From JAYPAN01 sp038123715 (GTDB lineage: Bacteria; Pseudomonadota; Alphaproteobacteria; RS24): a DNA stretch of 64,000 bases. Of this stretch, positions 7,233 to 16,421 are shown in pieces (position 1 is the first letter of the stretch; every line of letters starts with the position of its first letter). The notes beneath the pieces were generated by a model, which saw nothing but the letters and a program-made list of their open reading frames with translations, was not told the origin of the DNA and ran no database searches. Made by a program: the position numbers and the translations under genes. The stretch lies in NCBI GenBank assembly GCA_038123715.1, contig JAYPAN010000006.1, positions 1 through 64,000 on the forward strand. Direction: 5' to 3'.

Positions 7233-8528
7233 ATGGCGTTTCGCGTAAGGCCTGTGGTCACGGCAGCCTTGACAAGCCAATGGGCGAAAAAATTGCGCTT
7301 TGGGCTTCATGACGTGCAAAGGCGGGTAAGTGGCACCGGCCATGAAATCTATTTCTTTTTGCAAATTGATGACCCTTACAGTCATTTGCTGGCGCAGGTT
7401 TTGCCGGATTTGGTGTCGCGCTATGACATAAATATTCATGTTGTGCCGGTCAATGAACCCGAAGATGATGTTGCCCCGGAACGCAAGGCGCTGGAAGATT
7501 TTTCGCGCCGCGATGCCGCCAAAATCGCCCCCTATGCCGGTCTGACATTTGACGATATTGGTCATCAACCCTCTGCTGCCAGCCTTGGGCTGGCCAAGCG
7601 GGCGCTGGCGGCGTCCAGCAATGCGGTTAATGTGGCCGCCGATATTACCGCCGCTTTCTGGCGCGATGATGCGATGGCATTGGAGCGCATGGCGCTGGTC
7701 AGCGAAGCGCAGGCCGATGGCGTGTTTGAGGCCGGCACCCAGCAGCGCAACGCGCTCGGCCATTATCTTGGCGGCACGCTTTATTATGCCGCCGAATGGT
7801 ATTGGGGCATTGACCGCTTGCCTTATCTGGAAGAACGCTTGAGCAAATCCAAATTGCGCCATAGCGGCTGCCGACAAATATCGGCTTTTCAGGAGCGTCC
7901 GGCCTTTATGTCAAAACCGGCACAGGGGCGCTTGACGGTTGAGTTTTTCCCGTCCGCGCGCAGCCCGTATAGCTATCTGGCTATGCCGGAAACATTTGAC
8001 CTGCCCAATCATTTCCCGGTTGATTTGGTGGTGCGCCCCGTGCTGCCTATGGTGATGCGTAATCTGCCCGTGCCGCGCCGCAAGGGCATGTATATCATTG
8101 CCGACTCCAAGCGCGAGGCCAATCGGATTGATGTGCCATTTGGGCGCATTGCCGACCCGGTTGGTGAGCCTGTGCGCCGGTGCTATTCGCTGTTCAATAT
8201 GGCGCGCGAGGCCGGACTGGAAAAGGAATGGCTTTTGTCCTTCTGCCAAATGGCTTGGTCGGAAGGTGTTGATATGGGCAATGATGCCGGTCTGAAAAAA
8301 GCCGTAGAGCGCGCCGGTCTCGATTGGTCGGTCGCTGAGCCGCTTATCGGCAATGCCGATTGGGAAGCCGAGATGGAAGAAAACCGGCTGCAAATGATGG
8401 CTTCCGGTCTTTGGGGTGTGCCGAGTTATCGCTTGCTGGATGACAAGGGCAAGGAGATTTTTGCCACTTGGGGGCGTGACCGCATCTGGCTGCTGGCGCA
8501 TGAAATTCAAAACGCGCTGGCCGGATAG
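7233..8528 (+). CDS. Tandem DsbA-like / 2-hydroxychromene-2-carboxylate isomerase-like protein
   Basis: 431-aa protein built from two thioredoxin-fold (DSBA/HCCA isomerase-like) halves. The first starts around residue 38 with I-Y-F-F-L-Q-I-D-D-P-Y-S-H and the second near 230 with V-E-F-F-P-S-A-R-S-P-Y-S-Y-L. In both, the C-x-x-C of true disulfide oxidoreductases is replaced by a P-Y-S motif, as in glutathione-dependent isomerases. The C-terminal half keeps G-L-W-G-V-P-S-Y, the cis-Pro region. AAAAGGGGGAAATT precedes the ATG. The duplication may create an intramolecular dimer. No aromatic-degradation genes are adjacent, so the substrate is open. Confidence 0.8.
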   Translation: MAFRVRPVVTAALTSQWAKKLRFGLHDVQRRVSGTGHEIYFFLQIDDPYSHLLAQVLPDLVSRYDINIHVVPVNEPEDDVAPERKALEDFSRRDAAKIAPYAGLTFDDIGHQPSAASLGLAKRALAASSNAVNVAADITAAFWRDDAMALERMALVSEAQADGVFEAGTQQRNALGHYLGGTLYYAAEWYWGIDRLPYLEERLSKSKLRHSGCRQISAFQERPAFMSKPAQGRLTVEFFPSARSPYSYLAMPETFDLPNHFPVDLVVRPVLPMVMRNLPVPRRKGMYIIADSKREANRIDVPFGRIADPVGEPVRRCYSLFNMAREAGLEKEWLLSFCQMAWSEGVDMGNDAGLKKAVERAGLDWSVAEPLIGNADWEAEMEENRLQMMASGLWGVPSYRLLDDKGKEIFATWGRDRIWLLAHEIQNALAG

Positions 8529-8894
8529 GCCTTGCGGGGGCCATCACGGTGTCCGATTGTGCGTGCGGACACCGTGACTGAATATCGGATACGAGGGACC
8601 ATGACGGAAAACCGATACCCAACAGACACATCCATACGCCGATACATTGCATGACCTGAAGTCTCGAAATGTGCCTATAACCCCGGCAATGCGCGCGCAA
8701 GATAGAAGCCGGGGCAGACACAGTGCAAAACACAATAGGCTGGCGGTTTTGGAAATTGTTTTCATGTTCTATATAGGTCACAAGGCGCTTGCGGCTGCGC
8801 CGGTTGGCGGCCAAGGAAAGTAATGGCCTGACCGGCAAGTCATGGTGTAAACTGCCGCATATCGGGGCGTGATGGTAATTATTTGGGAATCTCA
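8529..8894. other. Intergenic stretch with two hairpins
   Basis: No convincing gene is seen in these 366 bases. It contains a perfect 12-bp inverted repeat at 8544-8577 and a second stem, CCCCGGC at 8681-8687 with GCCGGGG at 8708-8714. A TATATA box at about 8772 could belong to a promoter for the acyltransferase, but no good -35 partner at the right distance is visible. Confidence 0.5.
8544..8577 (+). terminator. Hairpin after the tandem DsbA-like gene, no T-run
   Basis: TCACGGTGTCCG at 8544-8555 and CGGACACCGTGA at 8566-8577 form a perfect 12-bp stem with a 10-nt loop, starting 15 bp past the stop codon. It lacks a 3' T-run. Its GGTGTCCG/CGGACACC core recurs in the hairpin downstream of hsp20 at 44549-44592, so it may be a genome-specific 3'-end element. 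Confidence 0.5.
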
Positions 8895-9725
8895 ATGCTG
8901 ATTGACGAGTTCAGTTTTGCCTCTCCGGAATACTCGCTGCCGCGTATTCTGGCGATACGAGCGATAGAGCTGGCCAGCGGTCAACCGCGTCTGAAACGCC
9001 TCTATCGCGGCTATCAGGCGGAAAACCTGCCCCATTCGGCATTTTGGAACGAGGCGGTGCGGCTGCTCAATCTGGATATGCGCCTTTACGGCAGTGGTTT
9101 TGACAAAATACCCGAAACCGGGCCGCTGGTGGTTGTCGCCAATCACCCTTATGGCGTGTTGGACGGTATTGCGATTTGCTGGCTGGTGGCGCAGAAACGT
9201 CAGGATTTCAAAATCCTTATCAATAATGTGCTGTGTCGCGCGCCGGAAATTGAACCCCATGTTCTGCCGGTTGATTTTACCGAGTCGCCGGAGGCGCTGG
9301 CGACCAATCTGAGCGCGCGCAAACAGGCACGGGAAATTCTGGATGCGGGCGGCACGGTGATTGTGTTTCCGGCGGGGGGGATTTCCACAACCGGGCGGTT
9401 TTGGGCGCGCACGGCCGAAGATGACCCGTGGGCGCCGCTTGTCGGCCAGCTCGTCCGCCGGTCAAAAGCCACTGTCCTGCCAGTGTTTTTTGACGGGCAG
9501 AACAGTCTCGCTTTCCAAATGGCCAGCCATGTCAGCTATGCGCTGCGTGTGGCGCTGATTTTCCGCGAAGTCTGCCGCCGCATTGGCACACCTTTGGATA
9601 TGGTGGTTGGTGAGCCGCTGGATTTTGCACAAATGGAGGCGCATTTGCCGCCCAAAACACTGGCCGCTTTTCTGCAAACTCACACCCATGATTTGCGCCG
9701 TTTCATCACCGGCGGCGCTGATTGA
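8895..9725 (+). CDS. Lysophospholipid acyltransferase-like (PlsC/OlsA-type)
   Basis: 276-aa acyltransferase of the PlsC superfamily, expected to acylate a lysolipid or lyso-ornithine lipid at the inner face of the membrane. The acyltransferase box N-H-P-Y-G-V-L-D-G (near residue 84) provides the catalytic His/Asp, and F-P-A-G-G-I-S (near 158) is the second conserved block. The ATG at 8895 (M-L-I-D-E-F) is preferred to an in-frame TTG at 8883. The gene stands alone; no OlsB partner is seen, so the acceptor is unknown. Confidence 0.82.
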   Translation: MLIDEFSFASPEYSLPRILAIRAIELASGQPRLKRLYRGYQAENLPHSAFWNEAVRLLNLDMRLYGSGFDKIPETGPLVVVANHPYGVLDGIAICWLVAQKRQDFKILINNVLCRAPEIEPHVLPVDFTESPEALATNLSARKQAREILDAGGTVIVFPAGGISTTGRFWARTAEDDPWAPLVGQLVRRSKATVLPVFFDGQNSLAFQMASHVSYALRVALIFREVCRRIGTPLDMVVGEPLDFAQMEAHLPPKTLAAFLQTHTHDLRRFITGGAD

Positions 9726-9819
9726 CCTGACTGGCTGTTGACGACAGGGTGATTTTGCTTGATTGGCCTTCAAAATCTGGTTTCATAGGTGCAGGAATTA
9801 TAAATATTGGGAGGGCATA

Positions 9820-11250
9820 ATGGAAAATTGCTTGAAATTCTATATTGACGGTCAGTGGGTGGATCCGGTGGATCCCAAGCCGTTTGATGTGATTAATCCG
9901 GCCAATGAACAAGTCATTGGTCAGATTATGATGGGTAATGAAGAAGATGTGAACAAGGCGGTGGCTGCGGCAAAAAAGGCGTTTGCCAGCTATTCGCGTT
10001 TCACTGTGCAGGAGCGACTTGAGTTGCTTGATGCGATTATCGGCGCTTATCAGAACCGTTTTGACGAGGTCGCAGAGACAATCAGCGCGGAAATGGGTGC
10101 GCCGATTTGGCTGTCCAAGGCGGCGCAGGCGGCAATGGGCATTGCCCATTTGACGACAGCGCGCGGGATTCTTGAAAAATATGAGTTCCAGAAGGAAGAA
10201 AACGGCACGCTGATTGCCAAGGAGCCGGTCGGCGTGTGCGGGCTTATCACGCCGTGGAATTGGCCGGTCAACCAGATTGCCTGTAAAGTCGCTCCGGCGC
10301 TGGCTGCCGGTTGCACAATGGTGCTGAAGCCGTCGGAAATTGCGCCTTTGAACGCCGCCTTGTGGACTGAAATCTTGGATGATGCCGGTGTGCCAGCCGG
10401 TGTGTTCAATCTGGTCAATGGCGACGGGCCAAGCGTTGGCGATGCCATGTCGCGTCACCCTGATATTGACATGATGTCGTTTACCGGCTCGACCCGCGCC
10501 GGTGTGATGGTAGCCAAATCAGCCGCCGATACAGTTAAGCGCGTGGCGCAGGAATTGGGCGGTAAATCGGCCAATATCATTCTTGACGATGCCGATTTCA
10601 ACAAGGCGGTCGCCCAAGGCGTGCAAAGCTGCTTCATGAATTCAGGCCAGTCTTGCAATGCGCCGACGCGGATGCTGGTGCCGGCCAGCCGCCATGATGA
10701 AGTTGTCGAAATCGCCAAAGCGGCGGCGGCAAAAGTCACGGTTGGTGACCCGATGACGGAAGGCACAACAATCGGCCCGGTGGTCAGTGAAATGCAGTTT
10801 GAAAAAGTGCAGGGGCTGATTGAAAAGGCGATTGAGGAAGGCACGGAATTGGTCGCCGGTGGCCCCGGCAAGCCAGATGGGCTGAATGCGGGCTATTATT
10901 GCAAGCCGACAATTTTTGCCAATGTCACCAATGATATGACGATTGCGCGCGAGGAAGTCTTTGGGCCGGTTCTGTCTATTTTGAAATATGAAACGGAAGA
11001 ACAGGCGATTGAGATTGCCAATGACACGGTTTATGGCCTGTCGGGCTATGTGCAATCGGGCGATATTGACCATGCCCGCAATGTGGCCTCGCAATTACGC
11101 ACCGGCAATGTGCATCTGAACGGCGCAGGGCCAGACCTGATGGCTCCTTTTGGGGGCTATAAGCAATCGGGCAATGGCCGCGAATGGGGGCCGCATGGCT
11201 TTGAGGATTTCCTCGAAACCAAAGCGGTGCTGGGCTACGCCGCAGAATAA
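9820..11250 (+). CDS. NAD(P)-dependent aldehyde dehydrogenase
   Basis: 476-aa ALDH superfamily enzyme oxidising an aldehyde to the acid. The catalytic Glu lies in Q-E-L-G-G-K-S-A-N-I and the nucleophile Cys in N-S-G-Q-S-C-N-A-P-T-R. The cofactor-binding T-P-W-N-W-P and F-T-G-S-T-R segments are intact, and E-V-F-G-P-V-L lies near the C-terminus. The start at 9820 follows GGGAGGGCATA, a good SD; the open frame upstream is discarded. The acyl-CoA dehydrogenase gene begins 54 bp later, suggesting a shared catabolic transcript. Confidence 0.92.
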   Translation: MENCLKFYIDGQWVDPVDPKPFDVINPANEQVIGQIMMGNEEDVNKAVAAAKKAFASYSRFTVQERLELLDAIIGAYQNRFDEVAETISAEMGAPIWLSKAAQAAMGIAHLTTARGILEKYEFQKEENGTLIAKEPVGVCGLITPWNWPVNQIACKVAPALAAGCTMVLKPSEIAPLNAALWTEILDDAGVPAGVFNLVNGDGPSVGDAMSRHPDIDMMSFTGSTRAGVMVAKSAADTVKRVAQELGGKSANIILDDADFNKAVAQGVQSCFMNSGQSCNAPTRMLVPASRHDEVVEIAKAAAAKVTVGDPMTEGTTIGPVVSEMQFEKVQGLIEKAIEEGTELVAGGPGKPDGLNAGYYCKPTIFANVTNDMTIAREEVFGPVLSILKYETEEQAIEIANDTVYGLSGYVQSGDIDHARNVASQLRTGNVHLNGAGPDLMAPFGGYKQSGNGREWGPHGFEDFLETKAVLGYAAE

Positions 11251-11304
11251 TGAGTGACCGCCAGCCCGATTGCGGGTTGGCGGCATTGCTTTAAGGGCGA
11301 AAAC

Positions 11305-12477
11305 ATGCTGTCCAACAGCTATCCAATGCTGCAATTCGCGCTGGGCGAAGAGATTGACATAATGCGCGACACATTGCGGCGTTTTGTCGATGACAAGATA
11401 TTGCCGCGCGCCGCTGACATAGACCGCACCGACACTTTTCCGCGTGATTTATGGGAGCCGCTGGGCGCGCTTGGCCTGCACGGGCTGACCGTGTCGGAAG
11501 AATATGGCGGCGTCGGGCTGGGTTATTTGGCGCAGGCAATTGCGGTGGAAGAAATAAGCCGCGCCTCCGCCTCGGTTGGGCTGTCTTTCGGGGCGCATGG
11601 CAATTTGTGTATCAACCAGATTTTCCGTTGGGGCAATGAGGCGCAAAAAGAACGCTATTTGCCCAAGCTGGTATCGGGCGAACATTTGGGTGCTTTGGCC
11701 ATGTCGGAAACCGGTGCCGGTTCGGATGTTGTGTCGATGACATTGCGCGCCGAGAAAAAGGGCGACCGCTATATTCTCAATGGCGGCAAATTCTGGATTA
11801 CCAATGGCCCGTCAGCCGATGTGCTGGTGGTCTATGCCAAAACCGAGCCGGATGCGGCCTCGCGCGGGATTACAGCATTTTTGATTGAAAAGGATTTCCC
11901 CGGTTTTTCCTGCGCTCAAAAGCTTGATAAATTGGGTCATCGCGGCTCGGAGACCGGCGAGCTGGTATTTGAAAATTGCGAAGTGCCGGAAGAAAATGTG
12001 ATGGGGCCACTTAATCGCGGTGTCGAAGTGCTGATGAGCGGGCTGGATTATGAGCGCGCTGTGCTGGCCGCCTGGCCGGTCGGTATTATGCAGGCCTGTC
12101 TTGATACCGTGCTGCCTTATATGCATGAGCGCCGCCAGTTTGACGCGCCAATTGGCACATTTCAGCTGGTGCAAGGCAAGCTGGCGGATATTTATACAAG
12201 GCTGAGTGCCAGCCGGGCTTATGTTTATGCGGTCAACCAAGCCTGCGACCGTGGCGAGACAACGCGCAAGGATGCGGCTGCCGCCATATTATTCGCCGCC
12301 GAAAACGCCACGCAATGCGCGCTCGATGCGATACAGCTTATGGGCGGCTCAGGCTATGTGAATGACAATCCGGTGGGACGTTATTTGCGCGACGCCAAGC
12401 TGGCCGAGATTGGTGCCGGCACGTCGGAAATCCGGCGCATGCTTATCGGCCGCGAATTATTCGCTGAAACAAGCTGA
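11305..12477 (+). CDS. ivd: Isovaleryl-CoA dehydrogenase-like acyl-CoA dehydrogenase
   Basis: 390-aa FAD acyl-CoA dehydrogenase. The catalytic Glu is placed as in isovaleryl-CoA dehydrogenase, in [10 protein letters not shown] around residue 250, rather than the later position of medium-chain enzymes. [11 protein letters not shown] near residue 90 and Q-L-M-G-G-S-G-Y near 350 are also typical. Leucine catabolism (isovaleryl-CoA to 3-methylcrotonyl-CoA) is the likely role. The methylcrotonyl-CoA carboxylase genes usually found beside ivd are absent in this window, so the exact chain-length preference should be held loosely. Confidence 0.85.
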   Translation: MLSNSYPMLQFALGEEIDIMRDTLRRFVDDKILPRAADIDRTDTFPRDLWEPLGALGLHGLTVSEEYGGVGLGYLAQAIAVEEISRASASVGLSFGAHGNLCINQIFRWGNEAQKERYLPKLVSGEHLGALAMSETGAGSDVVSMTLRAEKKGDRYILNGGKFWITNGPSADVLVVYAKTEPDAASRGITAFLIEKDFPGFSCAQKLDKLGHRGSETGELVFENCEVPEENVMGPLNRGVEVLMSGLDYERAVLAAWPVGIMQACLDTVLPYMHERRQFDAPIGTFQLVQGKLADIYTRLSASRAYVYAVNQACDRGETTRKDAAAAILFAAENATQCALDAIQLMGGSGYVNDNPVGRYLRDAKLAEIGAGTSEIRRMLIGRELFAETS

Positions 12478-12485
12478 CTGACTTT

Positions 12486-14114
12486 TCAAATACGCGATTG
12501 CCGGTCAAGCAGACCCAGCACAAAACCGACCGGAACCAAACCAACAGCAATAATAATAAGCGCGGGCAGGGCAGCATCATCCATTGCGCCGAGGGAGGCA
12601 TAGCTGTAAACCGAGCTGGCCAGCGTCTCAAAATCAAAGGGGCGCAAAATCAGCGTGGCCGGTAATTCCTTCATCACATCGACAAACACCATGAGGGCGG
12701 CGACAATCACGGCGGGGCGCAAAAGCGGGATATGCACATGGCGTAAAACCGATAAGGGCGCATGACCAAGGCTGCGCGCCGCCATATCCAACGCGCCGGG
12801 GATACGCCCGAAACCGGCCTCTATTGTGCCGAAAGCCAGCGGCATAAACCGTATCAAATAGGCAAACAGCAAGGCGGTCAGCGTGCCGCCAAAAGCCAGC
12901 GCGCCGCCGCTTAAGCTGTCTGTCTGCGCCAGCACCACCATCACGCCAATTGCCAGCACCGCCCCCGGCACGGCATAGCCAAGCGAGGCGGCATTGGTCA
13001 GCAGCGTCATGGCGCGCCCGGCCTGCAGCCGCGCCGCATAAGCCATCACCATGCCAATCAAGCAAGTCAGCAAAGCGGCCAGCATGGCGAGAAACACCGA
13101 ATTGCGGGTGGCGGCGGCAAGGCCGTAATGAATCTCGGCGCGCGCGGCATGGTCGAAAAACAGCATGACCGGCAGAATGAAACCGAGCAGCACCGGCAAC
13201 AGGCAGGCCAGCAAGGCCGCCATGCCGCCAAGCCGCCCCAGCGCAATGAGGCTGCCGGGGGCATTTATGATTGTTTGACCGGCGCGCGCCGCATAGGCTT
13301 GGCCGCGACGGTGGCTGCGCTCCAGCGCCAGCAGCAAAGCGATAAAGCCGAGCAGCACCAACGCCATTTGCGCTGCGCCGGCCAGATTGCCGCGCACCAG
13401 CCAAGTGTCGTAAACACCAATCGTCAATGTGCGGACGCCCAAATGCTCGACCGCGCCAATATCATTGAGACATTCCATCAGCGCCAGCGACACGCCAACA
13501 ATCAGCGCCGGTCGTGCCAGTGGCAGGGAAATGCGCCAAAAACAGCTTGCTGGCCCGTGGCCGAGGCTGCGCGCCGCTTCAACCGGCCCGCGCGCCTGCT
13601 GGATAAAGGCGGCACGGGTGGACAGAAAGACATAAGGATACAGCACCAGCGACATGACAAAAACCGCCCCGCCAAGCGAATGCAGCGACGGATAGGCCAT
13701 GCCGGGCAAAAGCGCTTGCCAGAGATTGAAAACCGGCCCGGCATCGTCGAAAAAATCGCTATAGGCATAGGCCAGCAAATAGGTAGGCATGGCGAGAGGA
13801 AATAACAGGGCAACCGCCAGCACATCGCGCCCCGGAAAGCGGCAAAATGTGACCAGCCAAGCCGTGCCTGTGCCGAGTGTCGCGGTAACAAACGCCACCG
13901 CGCCCATCAGATATAATGTGGTGTTTATCTGGCCGGGCAGCACGGTGCGCCATAAATGCGGCCATATATTATCCTGCGGATTGGCGGCCAGCCAGAACAG
14001 CGCCCCAATCGGTGTCAGCAAGGCCAACGCCAATGCCGCCGCCGCCCAGACATACCAAGGCACGCGCCTTATATAGCGGTCAAAGAGTGACGGTGCATTC
14101 GCCCTGCCTGCCAC
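12486..14114 (-). CDS. ABC transporter permease, Fe(III)/thiamine type (fused double permease)
   Basis: 542-aa inner-membrane permease with about twelve hydrophobic helices and two permease domains. Each has an EAA-like loop for ATPase docking: E-A-A-R-S-L-G-H-G near residue 180 and M-A-A-R-S-L-G-H-A near residue 445. This duplicated arrangement is that of FbpB/ThiP-type iron or thiamine importers. No binding protein or ATPase gene is adjacent; the partners must be elsewhere. It converges with ivd with 8 bp between stops. Confidence 0.85.
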   Translation of the reverse strand: MAGRANAPSLFDRYIRRVPWYVWAAAALALALLTPIGALFWLAANPQDNIWPHLWRTVLPGQINTTLYLMGAVAFVTATLGTGTAWLVTFCRFPGRDVLAVALLFPLAMPTYLLAYAYSDFFDDAGPVFNLWQALLPGMAYPSLHSLGGAVFVMSLVLYPYVFLSTRAAFIQQARGPVEAARSLGHGPASCFWRISLPLARPALIVGVSLALMECLNDIGAVEHLGVRTLTIGVYDTWLVRGNLAGAAQMALVLLGFIALLLALERSHRRGQAYAARAGQTIINAPGSLIALGRLGGMAALLACLLPVLLGFILPVMLFFDHAARAEIHYGLAAATRNSVFLAMLAALLTCLIGMVMAYAARLQAGRAMTLLTNAASLGYAVPGAVLAIGVMVVLAQTDSLSGGALAFGGTLTALLFAYLIRFMPLAFGTIEAGFGRIPGALDMAARSLGHAPLSVLRHVHIPLLRPAVIVAALMVFVDVMKELPATLILRPFDFETLASSVYSYASLGAMDDAALPALIIIAVGLVPVGFVLGLLDRQSRI

Positions 14115-14133
14115 TTATCCCTCCTCCAGTCGC

Positions 14134-14316
14134 CTATTGCTTGCGACAGCTTGCGGCGGCGGCCTGCAATTCGCGGGCGATTTCTTCGGCCTCCTCGGCG
14201 GTAAAATCCATCGGGATTTCAATCTCGCCCGTGGTGACGAAAATCCGCACCATGGCGCGGTCGGTTGGCCCAACGGACAATTCCGCCTCGATTTCTGAAG
14301 GTGTATTTATGCCCAT
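14134..14316 (-). CDS. DUF6324-like small protein
   Basis: 60-aa acidic protein, M-G-I-N-T-P-S-E-I-E-A-E-L, with G-P-T-D-R-A-M-V-R-I and P-M-D-F-T-A-E-E-A-E-E-I-A. This layout (G-P-T-D-R, then an acidic E-E-A-E-E-I-A helix) matches a small alphaproteobacterial family I know as DUF6324. It has no signal peptide or membrane helix. It lies 19 bp upstream of the ABC permease on the same strand and may be cotranscribed. Function unknown. Confidence 0.75.
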   Translation of the reverse strand: MGINTPSEIEAELSVGPTDRAMVRIFVTTGEIEIPMDFTAEEAEEIARELQAAAASCRKQ

Positions 14317-14360
14317 CTCATACTCCGGCTTTGCAAGCCTTATGCATAAAGAATTGCCGG

Positions 14361-14600
14361 TCAGGCGGCAAGTCTTACCGGCTGGTCGGGAAAGGCGAGT
14401 TGCTCGGTGGCGCGCCAGTCAGCGGTGACATAATTGACAATCAGCGATTTGCGGATGCCGGTAATTTTGCGCGGCTCAAAGCCGTGATAGCTGGTCGGCG
14501 ACGGCACGAAGCCCATCGCCGCGCCGGGGCGGAAGGGCGCGAGAGCCACTTTGCTTGTCGCCCGGTTTTTAACTTTGGGCGTTGTTGTGTAGTTACACAT
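14361..14600 (-). pseudogene. Remnant of a 2OG-Fe(II) oxygenase-like gene (C-terminal piece)
   Basis: A 79-codon ORF whose last ~55 residues read like the C-terminus of a 2-oxoglutarate/Fe(II) dioxygenase-type protein: P-F-R-P-G-A-A-M-G-F-V-P-S, then S-Y-H-G-F-E-P-R (which would hold the distal metal His) and R-K-S-L-I-V-N-Y-V-T. The first metal-binding H-x-D half of the fold is missing and the first ~20 residues look unrelated. It begins about 65 bp from tRNA-His, consistent with a 5' truncation. It might still be expressed as a short protein, but it cannot make a complete active site. Confidence 0.6.
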
Positions 14601-14663
14601 CTTGTTTTTTTTTGTAAAGGCGACTATTTTCCCGGCATCGGAGGTGCATGCACGCCGATGCCG

Positions 14664-14740
14664 GTGCAGCCTTAGCTCAGTAGGTTAGAGCGCTTGATTG
14701 TGGATCAAGAGGTCCCCCGTTCAAATCGGGGAGGCTGTAC
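14664..14740 (+). tRNA. tRNA-His (GTG anticodon)
   Basis: A full cloverleaf. The acceptor GTGCAGC pairs with GCTGTAC, with a G-T at the third pair. The anticodon stem CTTGA/TCAAG holds loop TTGTGGA (anticodon GTG), and the T stem CCCCG/CGGGG holds TTCAAAT. A G at 14663 can pair with C at 14741, the extra G-1:C73 pair diagnostic of tRNA-His. Confidence 0.95.
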
Positions 14741-14775
14741 CATTTTTCCTACTTGATGATTTGAATACAGCGCTT

Positions 14776-16179
14776 CTATTCCCCGCTGTTGTGGGCGGTG
14801 ATTTGCGCCTGCAAATCGGCCTGTCGTTGGGCGGTGAGGGGAAAGCGCACGGCTATCACAATGGCGAAGATGAAAAACACCGCCGGCACAATCGCATATA
14901 AAACGCGCAGCGCCAGCAAATCGTCAAAGCTGTTCTCCGACAATAATTTGGCATTGAAATCGGTGAAGGACAGCGCCCATATCGCTAGAAATGTGCCAAG
15001 CGCGGTCGAGATTTTCGACGTCATGCCGGCAAAGGCAAAATAGGAACCGGCGCGCGCCTTGCCGGTCTCGGCCGTCTCAACATCAATCACATCGGCCAGC
15101 ATGGCCAGCGGCAAAAATTGCAAACCGCCAAAACACGCGCCCTTCAGCATGAAGAAAATAACAAACATGGCGTAAGTCTCGGCATGAAACGCCATATTTA
15201 TGGTGGAGATAATCGCCACAGTTATCAAAACGGCGGAAAAGGATAAATGCTTGCCGAATTTGCGCCCCAGCCACAGCCAAAACGGCACCGCCGCCAGCCC
15301 GGCCACGAAATAGCCGAAATAAAGCGTGCCAACCGCACCGGCCTGTATCACCGAGCGCATGAAAAACAGCGACAGCGCATTGCGAAACGCCTCGGCCAGC
15401 GTGACGATAAGCAAAATGCCGATAATCATCCGCATCGGCTTGTTGGCCCAAATCCGTCGCACACCATCCCAAAAGCTGACATGCGCTTGCTTGGTGCCGC
15501 CTTGCGGCTCCGGCTCGGCGACAAAGATGAACAGCAGCAGCATGGCCAGCGGCGCGCTTATCGCAATGGCCAGCGCCATGCCGCGCATGATGGAGGCAGT
15601 GGTGCCATCGCCATATTGCTCAACCAGAAACGGCACAAAGGCAGCAACCAACAGGCCGATAAGGGTGAATTGCTCGCGCCAGGCGGTAACCCGCGCGCGC
15701 TGGTGGTAATCGGGCGACAACTCCGCCCCCCATGCGCCATAGGGCAGGCCGATAAGCGTGGTGCCGATATACATGCCGGCAATGCATAAGAGCAGGTAAT
15801 ATTGGTCAACACCTTGCGGCGGCACAAACAGCAGCCAGACCGACACAGCCAAAATCGGCGTGCCGAGAAATATTAGCGGGCGACGCCGGCCAAAAGGCGT
15901 GCGCATGCGGTCGGATATCAGGCCAACGGCCGGGTCGGTCACCACATCGGTCAGCTTGGCCAGCAACAGCATGGTCGCCACCGCCGCCAAGGGCAGGCCA
16001 ACATGACCGGCATAAAAGGCCGGCAGCCATATCGCCACCGGATAGCCGACCAACGCCAAGGGCAGGGCCATAAAACCGTATACGCCCAGCACACCTGGCG
16101 TCAGGCTCTGCGCCCGTGATTGCATTTGTGATAGCGAGTTGCTGTTGTCGCCTGCTGCGTCGATGCCCGTATCCGTCAT
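14776..16179 (-). CDS. MFS transporter, GPH/MelB-like
   Basis: 467-aa twelve-helix carrier of the major facilitator superfamily. It resembles the glycoside-pentoside-hexuronide:cation symporter group: A-K-L-T-D-V-V-T-D-P-A-V-G, then S-D-R-M-R-T-P-F-G-R-R-R-P in the 2-3 loop. The ATG at 16179 follows AGGGAGGGCTCTCAC; a 17-residue upstream extension is rejected. Sugar or sugar-derivative uptake is likely but no cognate enzymes lie next to it. Confidence 0.82.
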   Translation of the reverse strand: MTDTGIDAAGDNSNSLSQMQSRAQSLTPGVLGVYGFMALPLALVGYPVAIWLPAFYAGHVGLPLAAVATMLLLAKLTDVVTDPAVGLISDRMRTPFGRRRPLIFLGTPILAVSVWLLFVPPQGVDQYYLLLCIAGMYIGTTLIGLPYGAWGAELSPDYHQRARVTAWREQFTLIGLLVAAFVPFLVEQYGDGTTASIMRGMALAIAISAPLAMLLLFIFVAEPEPQGGTKQAHVSFWDGVRRIWANKPMRMIIGILLIVTLAEAFRNALSLFFMRSVIQAGAVGTLYFGYFVAGLAAVPFWLWLGRKFGKHLSFSAVLITVAIISTINMAFHAETYAMFVIFFMLKGACFGGLQFLPLAMLADVIDVETAETGKARAGSYFAFAGMTSKISTALGTFLAIWALSFTDFNAKLLSENSFDDLLALRVLYAIVPAVFFIFAIVIAVRFPLTAQRQADLQAQITAHNSGE

Positions 16180-16421
16180 GTGAGAGCCCTCCCTATCTGC
16201 TAGTTTGACAAAACAGCCGATGATTTGCACCTGATTTTCTTGCTAATATTCGTCCTGAGTGCAGTTCCTAGTTTTGCATCCTATTACGTAGTGTTGCGGC
16301 AAATCTAAAGTTGCACAGCTTTTTCGGCAATCCCGCATAACACACGGATTTTTTCATTTTTTCGACAAAAACAGATTATTAGACAGGGCAAATGAACTCT
16401 TGGCCATCTATTGGGTGCGGC

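Noticed and set aside
8344..8895. 183-codon minus-strand ORF across the 8.5-8.9 kb gap
   Set aside because: It overlaps the end of a real gene, contains the hairpin region and has no recognisable motif.
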